Shown piece after piece: positions 34,862 to 42,897 of a DNA stretch of 64,000 nt. A model generated the notes under the pieces. That model was not told the DNA's origin. It did not search any database and was given only the letters and a program-made list of their open reading frames with translations. A program made the translations under genes and the position numbers. This DNA is from Deltaproteobacteria bacterium (GTDB taxonomy: Bacteria; Desulfobacterota; Binatia; Binatales; Binataceae): positions 1 to 64,000 of the forward strand of contig JAJXYF010000011.1 of assembly GCA_021780755.1 (NCBI GenBank). Direction: 5' to 3'. Positions within the stretch are counted from its first letter, which is position 1, and each line of letters begins with the position of its first letter.

Positions 34862-36103
34862 TTAGAGCTTGAGGCGAATCGAATCCATCAGGCGATGCAC
34901 GAGGCCCCCTTCCTTGACCTCCGACTGGGTCACCAGCGCCACCGATGAGATCGGCTTGCCCGCGACCGTAACGCTCAGCGTGCCGACCTGTGTGCCTTTC
35001 GCGACGGGTGCGACCAGCCATCGGTTCGGCAGCGTGGCTGTCAACACCACCTTGGTTTCGTCGCCGTGGCCGACCGTGAAGTAGGGCGTACCGTCGGCCG
35101 GCGCGATCGCCACTTCTTCGACCTCGCCTTTGTAAACCCGCAGTTGCGGGGGTGCCGCCTTGTGCCAATCCGGGCTTATCGTGGTGAAAGTGCGAAAGGC
35201 CCAATCGAGCAGCTTGTCGGTCTCGACGCGCCGCTTCTCCATGCTCGGCGTGCCCATCACGGCCGATATCAATTTGAGATCGCCCGACGCGGCCGACGCC
35301 ACCAGGTGAAAGCCCGCCTCTTGAACGTGGCCGGTCTTAATTCCATTCACGCGCGCGTCGTAAAACAACAGCGTGTTGAAGTTGCGCTGCTCAATCTTGT
35401 CGAAGGTGAACTCCTTGGTCGAGGTATAGTCGAGTGCCTCCGGAAAATCGTGTACCAGCGCATGGCCGAGCTTCACCATGTCGTTGGCGGTGGTGTACTC
35501 GCCGTCGGCCGGCAGCCCGTCGGGATTGGTGAAATGAGTTTCAGTGAGTCCGAGTTGCTGCGCCTTTTTATTCATCTGTTCGGTAAAGGCGTCGGTGCCG
35601 CCCGCCAGGTATTCTGACAGCGCGACCGCGGCGTCATTGCCCGACGAGACCATCAGGCCATAGAGCAGATCCTTGACGGCAACGCGCTGGCCGACCTGCA
35701 GGAACATCCGCGAAACCGAATCGTTGAGCGAGAGCCGCCACGCCGCTTCGCTGATTGGAATCGGTGTGTCGAGCGCGATCCGCTTTTGCCGCAGCGCCTC
35801 GAGCGTGAGGTAAAATGTCATCATCTTGGCGAGGCTGGCGGGCTGCATCCGCTGATGCTCATTGTAGGCGTAGAGCACGTCGCCGCTTTGGGCGTCGATC
35901 AGCATCGCGGCGCGGGCGTCGAGCGGAAATGGGGCGGGGCGATCGCCAAAGACCTTAATGCCGGTGAGCGGCATCGCCGGTGGCTGCGCGACACGATGCG
36001 CGGAGTGGCCGCCCGCGTGGTGGTTTGCCGCCAGCACGCGACCGGCCGGCGCCAGCAGAACAACCAGCGCAAGCGCCAGCACGAGGCCCATCACGCGCCC
36101 CAT
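34862..36103 (-). CDS. D-alanyl-D-alanine carboxypeptidase (PBP5/6 type)
   Basis: Trims the terminal D-Ala from peptidoglycan pentapeptides in the periplasm. It is about 413 aa from the ATG at 36103, which has GGAGGG 7 bp upstream and gives a tidy signal peptide (MGRVMGLVLALALVVLLAPA). An ATG at 36145 with GGAG upstream is also possible. The active-site triad is complete: SLAK (PASLAKMMTFY), SGN (MVSSGNDAAVALSE) and KTG (VNGIKTGHVQEAGFH). The PBP5-type C-terminal beta domain ends in an amphipathic membrane-anchor helix (GLVHRLMDSIRLKL). It is divergent from the GT2-methyltransferase gene. Confidence 0.92.
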   Translation of the reverse strand: MGRVMGLVLALALVVLLAPAGRVLAANHHAGGHSAHRVAQPPAMPLTGIKVFGDRPAPFPLDARAAMLIDAQSGDVLYAYNEHQRMQPASLAKMMTFYLTLEALRQKRIALDTPIPISEAAWRLSLNDSVSRMFLQVGQRVAVKDLLYGLMVSSGNDAAVALSEYLAGGTDAFTEQMNKKAQQLGLTETHFTNPDGLPADGEYTTANDMVKLGHALVHDFPEALDYTSTKEFTFDKIEQRNFNTLLFYDARVNGIKTGHVQEAGFHLVASAASGDLKLISAVMGTPSMEKRRVETDKLLDWAFRTFTTISPDWHKAAPPQLRVYKGEVEEVAIAPADGTPYFTVGHGDETKVVLTATLPNRWLVAPVAKGTQVGTLSVTVAGKPISSVALVTQSEVKEGGLVHRLMDSIRLKL

Positions 36104-36329
36104 CACTGAACCCTCCGGAGACTTCGATTTGTTGGAAAACTTCATCGCCGGCCACTCCCCACCGCAGCAATTCCCGTATGACGAGATTACGGCGGGCGTG
36201 GGGTGTGGGCAAGTGCACCGCCTGATCATGAACGCTGATATCGACGATCGCGCACGGCCATGGACGATCCGCAGGCCGCCGCCGGGGTTCCCTTTGCCAC
36301 GCGATCCAAATAAAAATTCGGGAACGATT

Positions 36330-37637
36330 ATGGATCTTTCGATAATTCTCCCGGTCGTCAACGAGCGCGACAATCTGGTCGTGCTGATCCCGCGGATGCG
36401 CGCGCTGATGGAGCGCGAACAAATCGACTTTGAGGTCGTCGTGGTCGATGGCGGCTCGAAAGACGGCACCCGCGAAGCCGCCACCGAACTGGGTGCGCGC
36501 GTGGTCGGCGAGCGGCGTCGCGGCTACGCCGGCGCGATGGAGACCGGCTTCGCGGAGGCGCGCGGCGACTATGTATTGACGCTCGACGCCGACATGTCGC
36601 ACGACCCGGCCTTCGTCTCGCGCATGTGGCGCGCGCGCAAGCAGGCCGACATCATTATCGCGTCGCGCTACGTCCACGGCGGCATCGCTTACACGGAGTT
36701 TCTGCGCGATTGGCTGAGCCGCATTCTGAACTTCGGCCTGCGCCATTTTCTCTCGATGCCGGTGCGGGACCTGTCCAGCGGCTTTCGCCTCTACCGCCGC
36801 GAGGCGCTCGCGGATTTGAATATCGAGAGCCAGAATTTCGAGGTTCAGGAAGAGGTCCTGGTCAAGGCCTACGCGCAGGGTTTCAGCGTGTACGAAGTCC
36901 CGTTCACCTATTTCCCGCGCGAGGCCGGACGCTCGCATGCCCGGGTGCTGCGCTTCGGGATCGATCTGGGGCGCGCGGCGCTGAAGTTATGGACGCTCAG
37001 AAATTCGATCGCGTCGGCGGATTACGACGATCGCGCGTTCTACAGCATTATCCCGTTCCAGCGCTATTGGCAGCGCGCGCGCCATCGCATCACCACCTTG
37101 TGGGCACGCGGCGCCAATCGCATTCTCGATATCGGATGCGGCTCGAGCGTCATCATCCAGAGCCTCAACAACGCGATTGGGATGGATGTCAGCCCGGGTA
37201 AGTTGCGCTTTATCAGCCGCCTCGGCGTCCCGCTCGTGCGCGGGTCGGCGTTCGCGCTGCCCTTCGCCGATAGTGTTTTCGACTGTGTAATCAGTTCGCA
37301 GGTAATCGAGCATATCCCCTATGAGGAATCGCTCTTTACCGAACTATGGCGGGTGCTCTCGCCCGGCGGTACACTGATTATCGGTACGCCGGATTATTCC
37401 ACCCGCGGCTGGCGCATCATCGAGCCGATTTACGGCCATCTCATACCGGGCGGCTACCGCGACGAGCACATTACTCACTATACGCGCGAAAGCCTGAGCC
37501 GGATCCTGTCGGATCGAGGCTTCGTCGCGGAAGCGACTGACTACGTTGCCGGCAGCGAATTGATCATGCGCTGGCGCAAACCCGCCGCCGCCCCAATCGC
37601 GAAGACCGCCGCGCTGCCGGCGGCCGCCGCGCTATAG
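36330..37637 (+). CDS. GT2 glycosyltransferase - SAM methyltransferase fusion
   Basis: 435 aa from the ATG at 36330; the upstream ORF-track extension runs through the divergent promoter region. Residues 1-240 are a dolichyl-phosphate-mannose-synthase-like GT2 domain (SIILPVVNERDNLVVLI; VVVVDGGSKDGTREAA; TLDADMSHDPAFV with the metal-binding DxD-type acids; RDLSSGFRLYRREAL). Residues 255-410 are a Rossmann methyltransferase (RILDIGCGSSVIIQSL; LPFADSVFDCVISSQVIEH; LSPGGTLIIGTPDYS). No membrane helices follow the GT domain. It may act on a polyprenyl-linked or O-antigen-type glycan, adding and capping a sugar; the substrate is unknown. Confidence 0.88.
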   Translation: MDLSIILPVVNERDNLVVLIPRMRALMEREQIDFEVVVVDGGSKDGTREAATELGARVVGERRRGYAGAMETGFAEARGDYVLTLDADMSHDPAFVSRMWRARKQADIIIASRYVHGGIAYTEFLRDWLSRILNFGLRHFLSMPVRDLSSGFRLYRREALADLNIESQNFEVQEEVLVKAYAQGFSVYEVPFTYFPREAGRSHARVLRFGIDLGRAALKLWTLRNSIASADYDDRAFYSIIPFQRYWQRARHRITTLWARGANRILDIGCGSSVIIQSLNNAIGMDVSPGKLRFISRLGVPLVRGSAFALPFADSVFDCVISSQVIEHIPYEESLFTELWRVLSPGGTLIIGTPDYSTRGWRIIEPIYGHLIPGGYRDEHITHYTRESLSRILSDRGFVAEATDYVAGSELIMRWRKPAAAPIAKTAALPAAAAL

Positions 37638-37710
37638 CTCGCGCAATTCTCCGACGGAACCGATCGCGAATCTCAACTCGATAGTCCGGCGCGGCCTTTT
37701 CGCGATCGCC

Positions 37711-38430
37711 TCACACCTTCGCCGCGCTGTCGTACTCGTCGTGGCGCTTTACCCAGTCGGTCAGGTTGAAATTGGGGCCGTTCTCATTGCGGCCCTTGGG
37801 TGTCAGGTCGAGGAACATATAGGCGCCCAGCCCGCGCTCATCGCCGCGCGCGTACGACGAGTAGGTATGATAAATCGCGCCGCTCTCGTCCTTGAAAAAC
37901 ACGCTCGTGCCATGCAGATCTTCCATCGACGAATCGATCATCTCGTAGCCGTAATAAACCTTGCCCTTCGCGAGATCGCCTTTGGTGAACGACACGTGAT
38001 AATCGTAGTTGAAATCGCTGCTGTTGGACGATACCCAGTTGAAGCGCCAGCCCATGCGCTTTTGGTAAACTTTGATTTCGTCAAGTGTCGCGCGTGAAAC
38101 CGCGACGAAGGTTACATCGTGATGCGCGAGATGCTGGTTCGGGCCATCGACATGATCCGCAAAGAACGAGCAACCCACGCATCCCGCCTTCCATCCAGGG
38201 CCGAACATGAAGTGATAAACCACCAGTTGGCTGCGCCCGTCGAACAGATCGGCGAGCGTCCGCTTTCCCTCCGGTGTGTCGAATACGTACTCTTTCGCGA
38301 CCCTCACTCGCGGCAGTTCGCGACGCTGACGGCTTACCTCGTCCTGCAACTTAGTGAGTTCTTTCTCTTTTTCGAGTAGCTGCTTGCGTGCGGCGGTCCA
38401 CTCTTCCCGCGATACTGTTGAATTGTTCAT
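37711..38430 (-). CDS. DUF899 thioredoxin-like family protein
   Basis: 239 aa from the ATG at 38430 (GGGAGA upstream; the first ORF-track Met is 10 codons earlier). An N-terminal helical arm (REEWTAARKQLLEKEKELTK) precedes a thioredoxin-like domain with YHFMFGPGWKAGCVGCSFFADHVDG near residue 90 and FKDESGAIYHTYSSYARG, both characteristic of DUF899. Its role is undefined; a thiol-redox or detoxification enzyme is plausible from the fold. It is the third gene after arsR-type and SRPBCC genes on the minus strand, 84 bp downstream of the SRPBCC stop. Confidence 0.88.
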   Translation of the reverse strand: MNNSTVSREEWTAARKQLLEKEKELTKLQDEVSRQRRELPRVRVAKEYVFDTPEGKRTLADLFDGRSQLVVYHFMFGPGWKAGCVGCSFFADHVDGPNQHLAHHDVTFVAVSRATLDEIKVYQKRMGWRFNWVSSNSSDFNYDYHVSFTKGDLAKGKVYYGYEMIDSSMEDLHGTSVFFKDESGAIYHTYSSYARGDERGLGAYMFLDLTPKGRNENGPNFNLTDWVKRHDEYDSAAKV

Positions 38431-38514
38431 TGCGACTCTCCCTTTCCGGGTATTGTTCAATCAATAGTCAATAACGTGTGTGGATAGTCAGTCGTACTAT
38501 TCAACTGGCGATTA

Positions 38515-38988
38515 CTATTGAAGCGTCGCCAGGTAGTCCGCCAGGCAGTCGAACGAGCTGTCCCATCCGCCGCGATGATCGTCGCGCGCGGTCATCGAGT
38601 CGAAAATTGCCTGATGCAACGTAAGCCTGGTCTGGTCGCCCTCATCGGCGAAGCTGACCGTGATCAGGGTCTCGTGACCGGCCTTGCCGTTGGCATCGAC
38701 CCACGCCCAGGTGTAAACCAGCCGCTCCCCTTCCACGATCTCGTGATAAACCCCGCGCACACGATGTTCCGTGCCCTCGGGCGAGCGCATAGTCATGCGA
38801 AACGCCTCGCCCGGACGGGTGCCCAGTTCGCATGACGTCACCGTAAAGCCCCTCGGCCCGGCCCAGCACGCCATGCGCTCGGGCTCCGCCCATGCCTTCC
38901 ACACGAGGCTGCGGGGTGCGTCAAACACGCGCGTTATAACCAGTTCCAGAGCGGTGGACCTTGCGGCGGTGCTACTTCTTTCGGCCAT
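38515..38988 (-). CDS. SRPBCC (AHSA1-like) domain protein
   Basis: 157 aa, a START/Bet v1-like helix-grip fold of the AHSA1/YndB type: LELVITRVFDAPRSLVWKAWAEPERMACWAGPRGF at the N-terminus, GVYHEIVEGERLVYTWAW in the middle, and a C-terminal helix GWDSSFDCLADYLATLQ. These proteins bind hydrophobic ligands. It overlaps the upstream ArsR-type gene by 17 bp, the widespread ArsR-SRPBCC pair, so the two are translated together and probably the ligand-binding protein is autoregulated with its repressor. Confidence 0.9.
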   Translation of the reverse strand: MAERSSTAARSTALELVITRVFDAPRSLVWKAWAEPERMACWAGPRGFTVTSCELGTRPGEAFRMTMRSPEGTEHRVRGVYHEIVEGERLVYTWAWVDANGKAGHETLITVSFADEGDQTRLTLHQAIFDSMTARDDHRGGWDSSFDCLADYLATLQ

Positions 38989-39355
38989 TGATCTTCTCCT
39001 TGGTCGGGCTTGTTTTCTTCAGCCGCCCCCGCTCCCTCGATCGCAGTTCGCGCAAATATTCCCCCAGGCGATCGAAGCTCTCCTCCCAGAAGCGGCGGTA
39101 ATGCTCCAGCCAGTTGGCGGCGTCCCTGAGTGGCCGCGCTTCGAGCCGGCACGGGCGCCATTGCGCCTCACGCCCGCGCGCGATCAGGCCGGCCCGCTCC
39201 AGCACCTTCAGATGCTTCGAGATCGCGGGCAGGCTCATCTCAAACGGCTCGGCGAGTTCTGTCACGGAGGATTCGCCTGCGGCGAGACGGGCCAGTATCG
39301 CGCGCCGGGTGGGATCGGCGAGAGCGGAAAAGGTGGCGTTGAGGTCGGACGTCAT
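38972..39355 (-). CDS. ArsR-family winged-helix transcriptional regulator
   Basis: 127 aa. The winged helix is clear: NATFSALADPTRRAILARLAAGESSVTELAEPFEMSLPAISKHLKVLERAGLIARGREAQWRPCRLE, with the recognition helix SLPAISKHLKVLE. It lacks the metal-binding cysteine box (CVC) of ArsR/CadC sensors, so it likely senses something other than arsenic or cadmium. It heads the operon with the SRPBCC and DUF899 genes. An imperfect dyad TAAACCAATAGGTTAA lies 10-25 bp upstream of its start and is a likely autoregulatory operator. Confidence 0.92.
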   Translation of the reverse strand: MTSDLNATFSALADPTRRAILARLAAGESSVTELAEPFEMSLPAISKHLKVLERAGLIARGREAQWRPCRLEARPLRDAANWLEHYRRFWEESFDRLGEYLRELRSRERGRLKKTSPTKEKINGRKK

Positions 39356-39364
39356 ACTGTATGA

Positions 39365-39380
39365 TAAACCAATAGGTTAA
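39365..39380 (-). promoter_or_regulatory. candidate ArsR-type operator
   Basis: The imperfect palindrome TAAACCAATAGGTTAA sits just upstream of the arsR-type start, in an AT-rich island, with a further GGTTAA half-site at 39391-39396. The position fits autorepression. Confidence 0.4.
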
Positions 39381-39396
39381 GTAACTACATGGTTAA

Positions 39397-39680
39397 ATAG
39401 TGGACCACGCGACGCCTGTCAAGTGCCGTGCTGAAGGCGTTGGCTTCGACGCCCATCGACAATTGTTGGCCGGTGTTCGCGGTCACGGTGCGAGAGACTC
39501 GTGCGGGATGCGGCGGCGCGATGGATGGGTGCGAGATAACGAATGCCGCCCGTGCTTGATTCTCGTCGTGCGACTCTCAGCGAAAGTGAATTACGCTTTA
39601 AGCTCTTTCAGTTCCGCGGATAACCTAATCTTACGCACGATGCGTACACGGCACTGGGGCCGCCATGTTAAGTTGAAACT
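39397..39680. other. intergenic region with no gene seen
   Basis: About 280 bp between the divergent ArsR-type operon and the first small lipoprotein gene. I see no ORF with an RBS and no strong hairpin. It must carry the promoter of the lipoprotein cluster, but I cannot place convincing -35 and -10 boxes. Confidence 0.5.
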
Positions 39681-39884
39681 GTGAATAAGAGAATAATTAC
39701 TACATCATGTTACATCGCGCTCGTGGGTCTGATCGGCGGCCTCGGAGCAGTCGGATGCGCGCCTGATTCCACTTCCACTTCGACCCAGGCATCTGAGCAA
39801 TCGCACACCACCACTACCACTCAGGACATGCCGGTGAGCAGCACCAAAACGACTTCCGTAAGAAGTAGCAGCAGCACTAACTGA
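39681..39884 (+). CDS. small Thr/Ser-rich lipoprotein A
   Basis: A GTG-started 67-aa protein. A short basic N-terminus and hydrophobic stretch end in the lipobox GAVGC (about residue 26). The mature tail is almost pure low-complexity Ser/Thr/Gln (STSTSTQASEQSHTTTTTQD), i.e. an extended, probably disordered periplasmic or surface tail. It is similar in length and signal to the next ORF, so the two may be diverged duplicates. Family and function are unknown. Confidence 0.6.
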   Translation: MNKRIITTSCYIALVGLIGGLGAVGCAPDSTSTSTQASEQSHTTTTTQDMPVSSTKTTSVRSSSSTN

Positions 39885-39905
39885 CCGGGTGGGAGGCGTC
39901 CGGCG

Positions 39906-40121
39906 GTGCGGAAACTTATAACTGCGGCAGCGTACGTCGTGTTCGGATGCCTGATCGGTGTCGGCGGCGTCGGATGTGCGGCCAGTCGCCCGGCCCAATC
40001 CGTGCGGGAGGCATCGGGGCATTCGCTGATCGTTGCCGCCGTCCATCGGGACCTGCCGATCCGTGTCAGTAAAACCACACCGGCGCGAAGCCGCACTTAC
40101 ATGGGCGTCTTGATCGAATAA
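39906..40121 (+). CDS. small lipoprotein B
   Basis: A GTG-started 71-aa protein, 21 bp after lipoprotein A. The signal MRKLITAAAYVVFGCLIG and lipobox (GGVGC) parallel those of its neighbour (YIALVGLIGGLGAVGC), suggesting an ancestral duplication. The mature part is less repetitive (REASGHSLIVAAVHRDLPIR). GGGAGG lies just upstream of the start, inside the intergenic spacer. The function is unknown. Confidence 0.55.
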   Translation: MRKLITAAAYVVFGCLIGVGGVGCAASRPAQSVREASGHSLIVAAVHRDLPIRVSKTTPARSRTYMGVLIE

Positions 40122-40219
40122 TCGGTGGTTCGCGTCACTGGCGCTCAATCTTCGTGTGGGGCCCTTATTTACTCGTTGCCGCCGGGCCTACGGCGGCGCG
40201 CACAACTGGCAAGGAGAAT

Positions 40220-40516
40220 ATGAAAGAAATGAAACACGTTAGTCGCCTGACAATCGGTGTGATGGGTCTTGCGCTCACCGCCCTCGTTAGCGCTTGTGGC
40301 ACGACGACCAAGGAGACCACCACTTACGTACCGGTCGCGCCCGCGCCGCAGGCGGTGGTGCAAGCGCCAGTGGAAGTTCCCGCGCCGCCGACGACTACCA
40401 CCAGTACCACCAGCGACCGTTCGAGCAATTCGACCACTTCGGATCCGAACGCAGGAACTGACTATTCATCCAGCCGCCAGCATAGCGAGTCGGTAACCAG
40501 CGCACCGAGTAACTAG
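40220..40516 (+). CDS. small Thr/Ser/Pro-rich lipoprotein C
   Basis: 98 aa from the ATG at 40220, where AAGGAG stands immediately upstream (spacing only 3 bp; Met at 40229 is the alternative). The ORF-track start is too early. The signal peptide ends at lipobox VSAC. The mature region is Pro/Val-rich (VPVAPAPQAVVQAPVEVPAPP) and then Thr/Ser-rich (TTTTSTTSDRSSNSTTSDPN), an unstructured envelope tail like that of lipoprotein A. It is the third gene in the cluster, with a BON-domain gene following 30 bp later. Confidence 0.65.
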   Translation: MKEMKHVSRLTIGVMGLALTALVSACGTTTKETTTYVPVAPAPQAVVQAPVEVPAPPTTTTSTTSDRSSNSTTSDPNAGTDYSSSRQHSESVTSAPSN

Positions 40517-40546
40517 TCGTTTGCGCGGTAGTCAGGAAGAATAGAT

Positions 40547-40957
40547 ATGACACTTGGGTTGCGTTCACTTGCGAAGCATATCGCGCTCGCGGCGATTGCC
40601 ACCGTCGCTCTGATGCTGGCGGGAATCCAGCTTCCCGCCAGTGCGGCGTATGCCGCGGAAGGCGATTCAGTCGATTCGAGTGTGGTTACCGAGCACGATA
40701 GTGCGCACCTCGAAGGGCATCACCATTACCTATCTTCAGCGGATCGGGCCAACGACGCCCTGCTGATAACCGAGGTCAAAAGCGCGTTGGCCGAGGACGG
40801 CGTCGCGGAGGAGTCCGCGATCGTGGTCGATTGCGATCACGGCAGGATTCTCTTGAGCGGCGTGATGAAGTCCGCCGCGGACGCCAGACACGCCGGGGAC
40901 ATTGCGGCTGGGGCTGACGGTGTGCTTGCGGTAAAGAATCAGTTGACGTGGCATTAG
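40547..40957 (+). CDS. secreted BON-domain protein
   Basis: 136 aa. A Sec signal peptide (LAAIATVALMLAGIQLPASAAYA) is followed by a short acidic, His-rich linker (EGHHHYLS) and one BON domain (ALLITEVKSALAEDGVAEESAIVVDCDHGRILLSGVM ... GVLAVKNQLTWH). BON domains bind phospholipid or large envelope proteins and occur in OsmY-type osmotic-stress proteins. As the fourth gene of a cluster of small envelope proteins it may act with them in outer-membrane stress protection (inference). Confidence 0.85.
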   Translation: MTLGLRSLAKHIALAAIATVALMLAGIQLPASAAYAAEGDSVDSSVVTEHDSAHLEGHHHYLSSADRANDALLITEVKSALAEDGVAEESAIVVDCDHGRILLSGVMKSAADARHAGDIAAGADGVLAVKNQLTWH

Positions 40958-41038
40958 CCGCCGCCCGCTCCGCCGCCAGCCGGTTTCAATTTTCGATCTG
41001 TTGTGATTGTCACGTCGCGCTGGGTTATTCTGACCCAC

Positions 41039-42787
41039 GTGAGCGGCTTCAACGATTTCGCGCTCGTCTGCCTCGCCTTGGGGCAGACTCAAAGCCGGCT
41101 GCAGATGGCGGAACTGGCGGGCGAGTACCTCGCCCGGCTCGATCCCCGCGACGCGGAAATCGCGGCACGTTTCATGGTGGGGCGTCCGCTTGCGCAGGGC
41201 GATGAAAAGCCCTTGCAAATCAGCGGCCGGGCCATCTGGAAGATCGTCGCGGCGATGACCGGGGGCCAGGATCACGAAGATCAGGGCGAGGCGATCTTCG
41301 CCGTCGCGACCGATTTCGGCGAGGCGATCGAGATGGTGCTGCGGCTCCGTCAGAGCGAGCCCGAGGTGACCCTGACGCTTGCTGAGGTGGAGCGGTGCTT
41401 TGGCGAAATCGCGTCGATCGAGGGGCGCAACTCGCGCCGTCGCAAGCTTGACGCCTTGCGCGAGTTGTTCGAGCGCGCGAGCGCGCTCGAAGGCAAATAC
41501 CTCACAAAAATTCTGATTGGCGAGATGCGTCACGGCATGAGCGAAGGGCTGATGCTCGAGGCGATCGCCCGGATGGCGTCGCGGCCGGTGGCCGAAGTGC
41601 GGCGCGCCAATATGCTCGCCGGCGACGTTGGCCGCGCCGTGCGCGCGATGCGCACGACGGCGCCGGCCTCCGCCGACGCAACGGGCGCACCCGCGTCCGA
41701 ACTGGACGCGGATGCGCCCGCCGCGTCGCTCACCACCGCGCGCGCCGATGACGCGCCGGCGCATCCCCGCCCGCTCAAGCCGATGCTCGCACAGCCCGCG
41801 CAAAACGTCGCCGAAGCGTTCCGGATGCTCGGCGATCGGCTCGCGCTCGAACACAAGCTCGACGGCGCCCGCGTGCAAATTCATTGCACCGGCGCCGGTG
41901 TGCATATCTTCTCGCGTGCCCTCAACGACGTGACCGCGAGCCTGCCCGAGGTGGCGGAGATCGCGGGGCGCCTCGGTTCGCGTCGGGCGATTTTCGACGG
42001 CGAAGTGATCGCGATCGGCGCCGACGGCCGGCCGCTCGCCTTTCAGGAGGTGATGCGCCGCTTCGGAAGGGTTCGCGATATCGAGCGACTGCGCGTCGAA
42101 CGGCCGGTGCGTCTGTTCGTGTTCGATCTGATCGGACTCGACGGTGAACTGTTGATCGACGCGCCTTATGAGGAGCGCTACACCGCGTTGAGCGAACTCG
42201 CATCGGCGGCCGGACTTGCGATGGCCGCGCGAATTCTGCCGTCCACCGTTGCCGAGGGCAGCCAGTTCTACGCGCGCGCGATCGCCGAGGGCTACGAGGG
42301 TATCGTCGCGAAGGCGCTCGCCGGCCCCTATATGCCGGGGGCGCGCGGCCGCGGATGGGTCAAAATCAAAACCGCGCGCACCTTTGACCTCGTGATTGTC
42401 GCCGCGGATTGGGGCTATGGGCGCCGACACGGATGGCTCTCCAACTATCATCTGGCGGCGCGCGACGAGCGCGACGGCGGTTTGGTCGAAGTCGGCAAAA
42501 CTTTCAAGGGCCTCACCGACGACGACTTTCGTGCGATGACCGAGCGCCTGCTCGCGATCAAGACCGCCGAGGCCCGTGGCACCGTCGTGGTGCGGCCGGA
42601 GGTTGTCGTTGAGGTCGCCTATAGCGATATCCAGCGCAGTCCGCGCTACGCCGGCGGCATGGCGCTGCGCTTCGCGCGCATCGTTGGCGTGCGCAACGAC
42701 AAAAGCGCTGCCGAGGCCGACACGATCGCGACCGTCGCCGCCGCTTTCGATCGCCAGATGGTCAAGCCACTCGGCGCGGACGAGTAG
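41039..42787 (+). CDS. ATP-dependent DNA ligase (archaeal type)
   Basis: About 582 aa. I start at the GTG at 41039 because the next residues (GFNDFALVCLALGQTQSRLQ) align with the usual ligase N-terminus; the ORF-track start is 12 codons earlier. An N-terminal DNA-binding domain is followed by the adenylation domain with motif I EHKLDGARVQIH (AMP-accepting Lys), the motif III region RAIFDGEVIAIG, motif IV EGYEGIVAKAL and motif V GWVKIKTAR, and a C-terminal OB-fold. This full-length archaeal/LigB-type enzyme accompanies, rather than replaces, the NAD-dependent ligase in bacteria. No ku or LigD polymerase domain is nearby. Confidence 0.92.
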   Translation: MSGFNDFALVCLALGQTQSRLQMAELAGEYLARLDPRDAEIAARFMVGRPLAQGDEKPLQISGRAIWKIVAAMTGGQDHEDQGEAIFAVATDFGEAIEMVLRLRQSEPEVTLTLAEVERCFGEIASIEGRNSRRRKLDALRELFERASALEGKYLTKILIGEMRHGMSEGLMLEAIARMASRPVAEVRRANMLAGDVGRAVRAMRTTAPASADATGAPASELDADAPAASLTTARADDAPAHPRPLKPMLAQPAQNVAEAFRMLGDRLALEHKLDGARVQIHCTGAGVHIFSRALNDVTASLPEVAEIAGRLGSRRAIFDGEVIAIGADGRPLAFQEVMRRFGRVRDIERLRVERPVRLFVFDLIGLDGELLIDAPYEERYTALSELASAAGLAMAARILPSTVAEGSQFYARAIAEGYEGIVAKALAGPYMPGARGRGWVKIKTARTFDLVIVAADWGYGRRHGWLSNYHLAARDERDGGLVEVGKTFKGLTDDDFRAMTERLLAIKTAEARGTVVVRPEVVVEVAYSDIQRSPRYAGGMALRFARIVGVRNDKSAAEADTIATVAAAFDRQMVKPLGADE

Positions 42788-42897
42788 CGCCCCGGAATGA
42801 AATACCGTGGGCCGAACTTTCGTTCCGCACCACTCACGATGCGCTGCGCGATTGGGGCGCGCTGGTCGAAAAGCGCGGCGCCTAGCGGGTAGCTGTC

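Noticed and set aside
37661-37708. CGATCGCGAA / TTCGCGATCG inverted repeat between convergent genes
   Set aside because: Arms are built of the CGATCGCG words that are extremely common in this genome, the loop is 28 nt and no T-tract follows.
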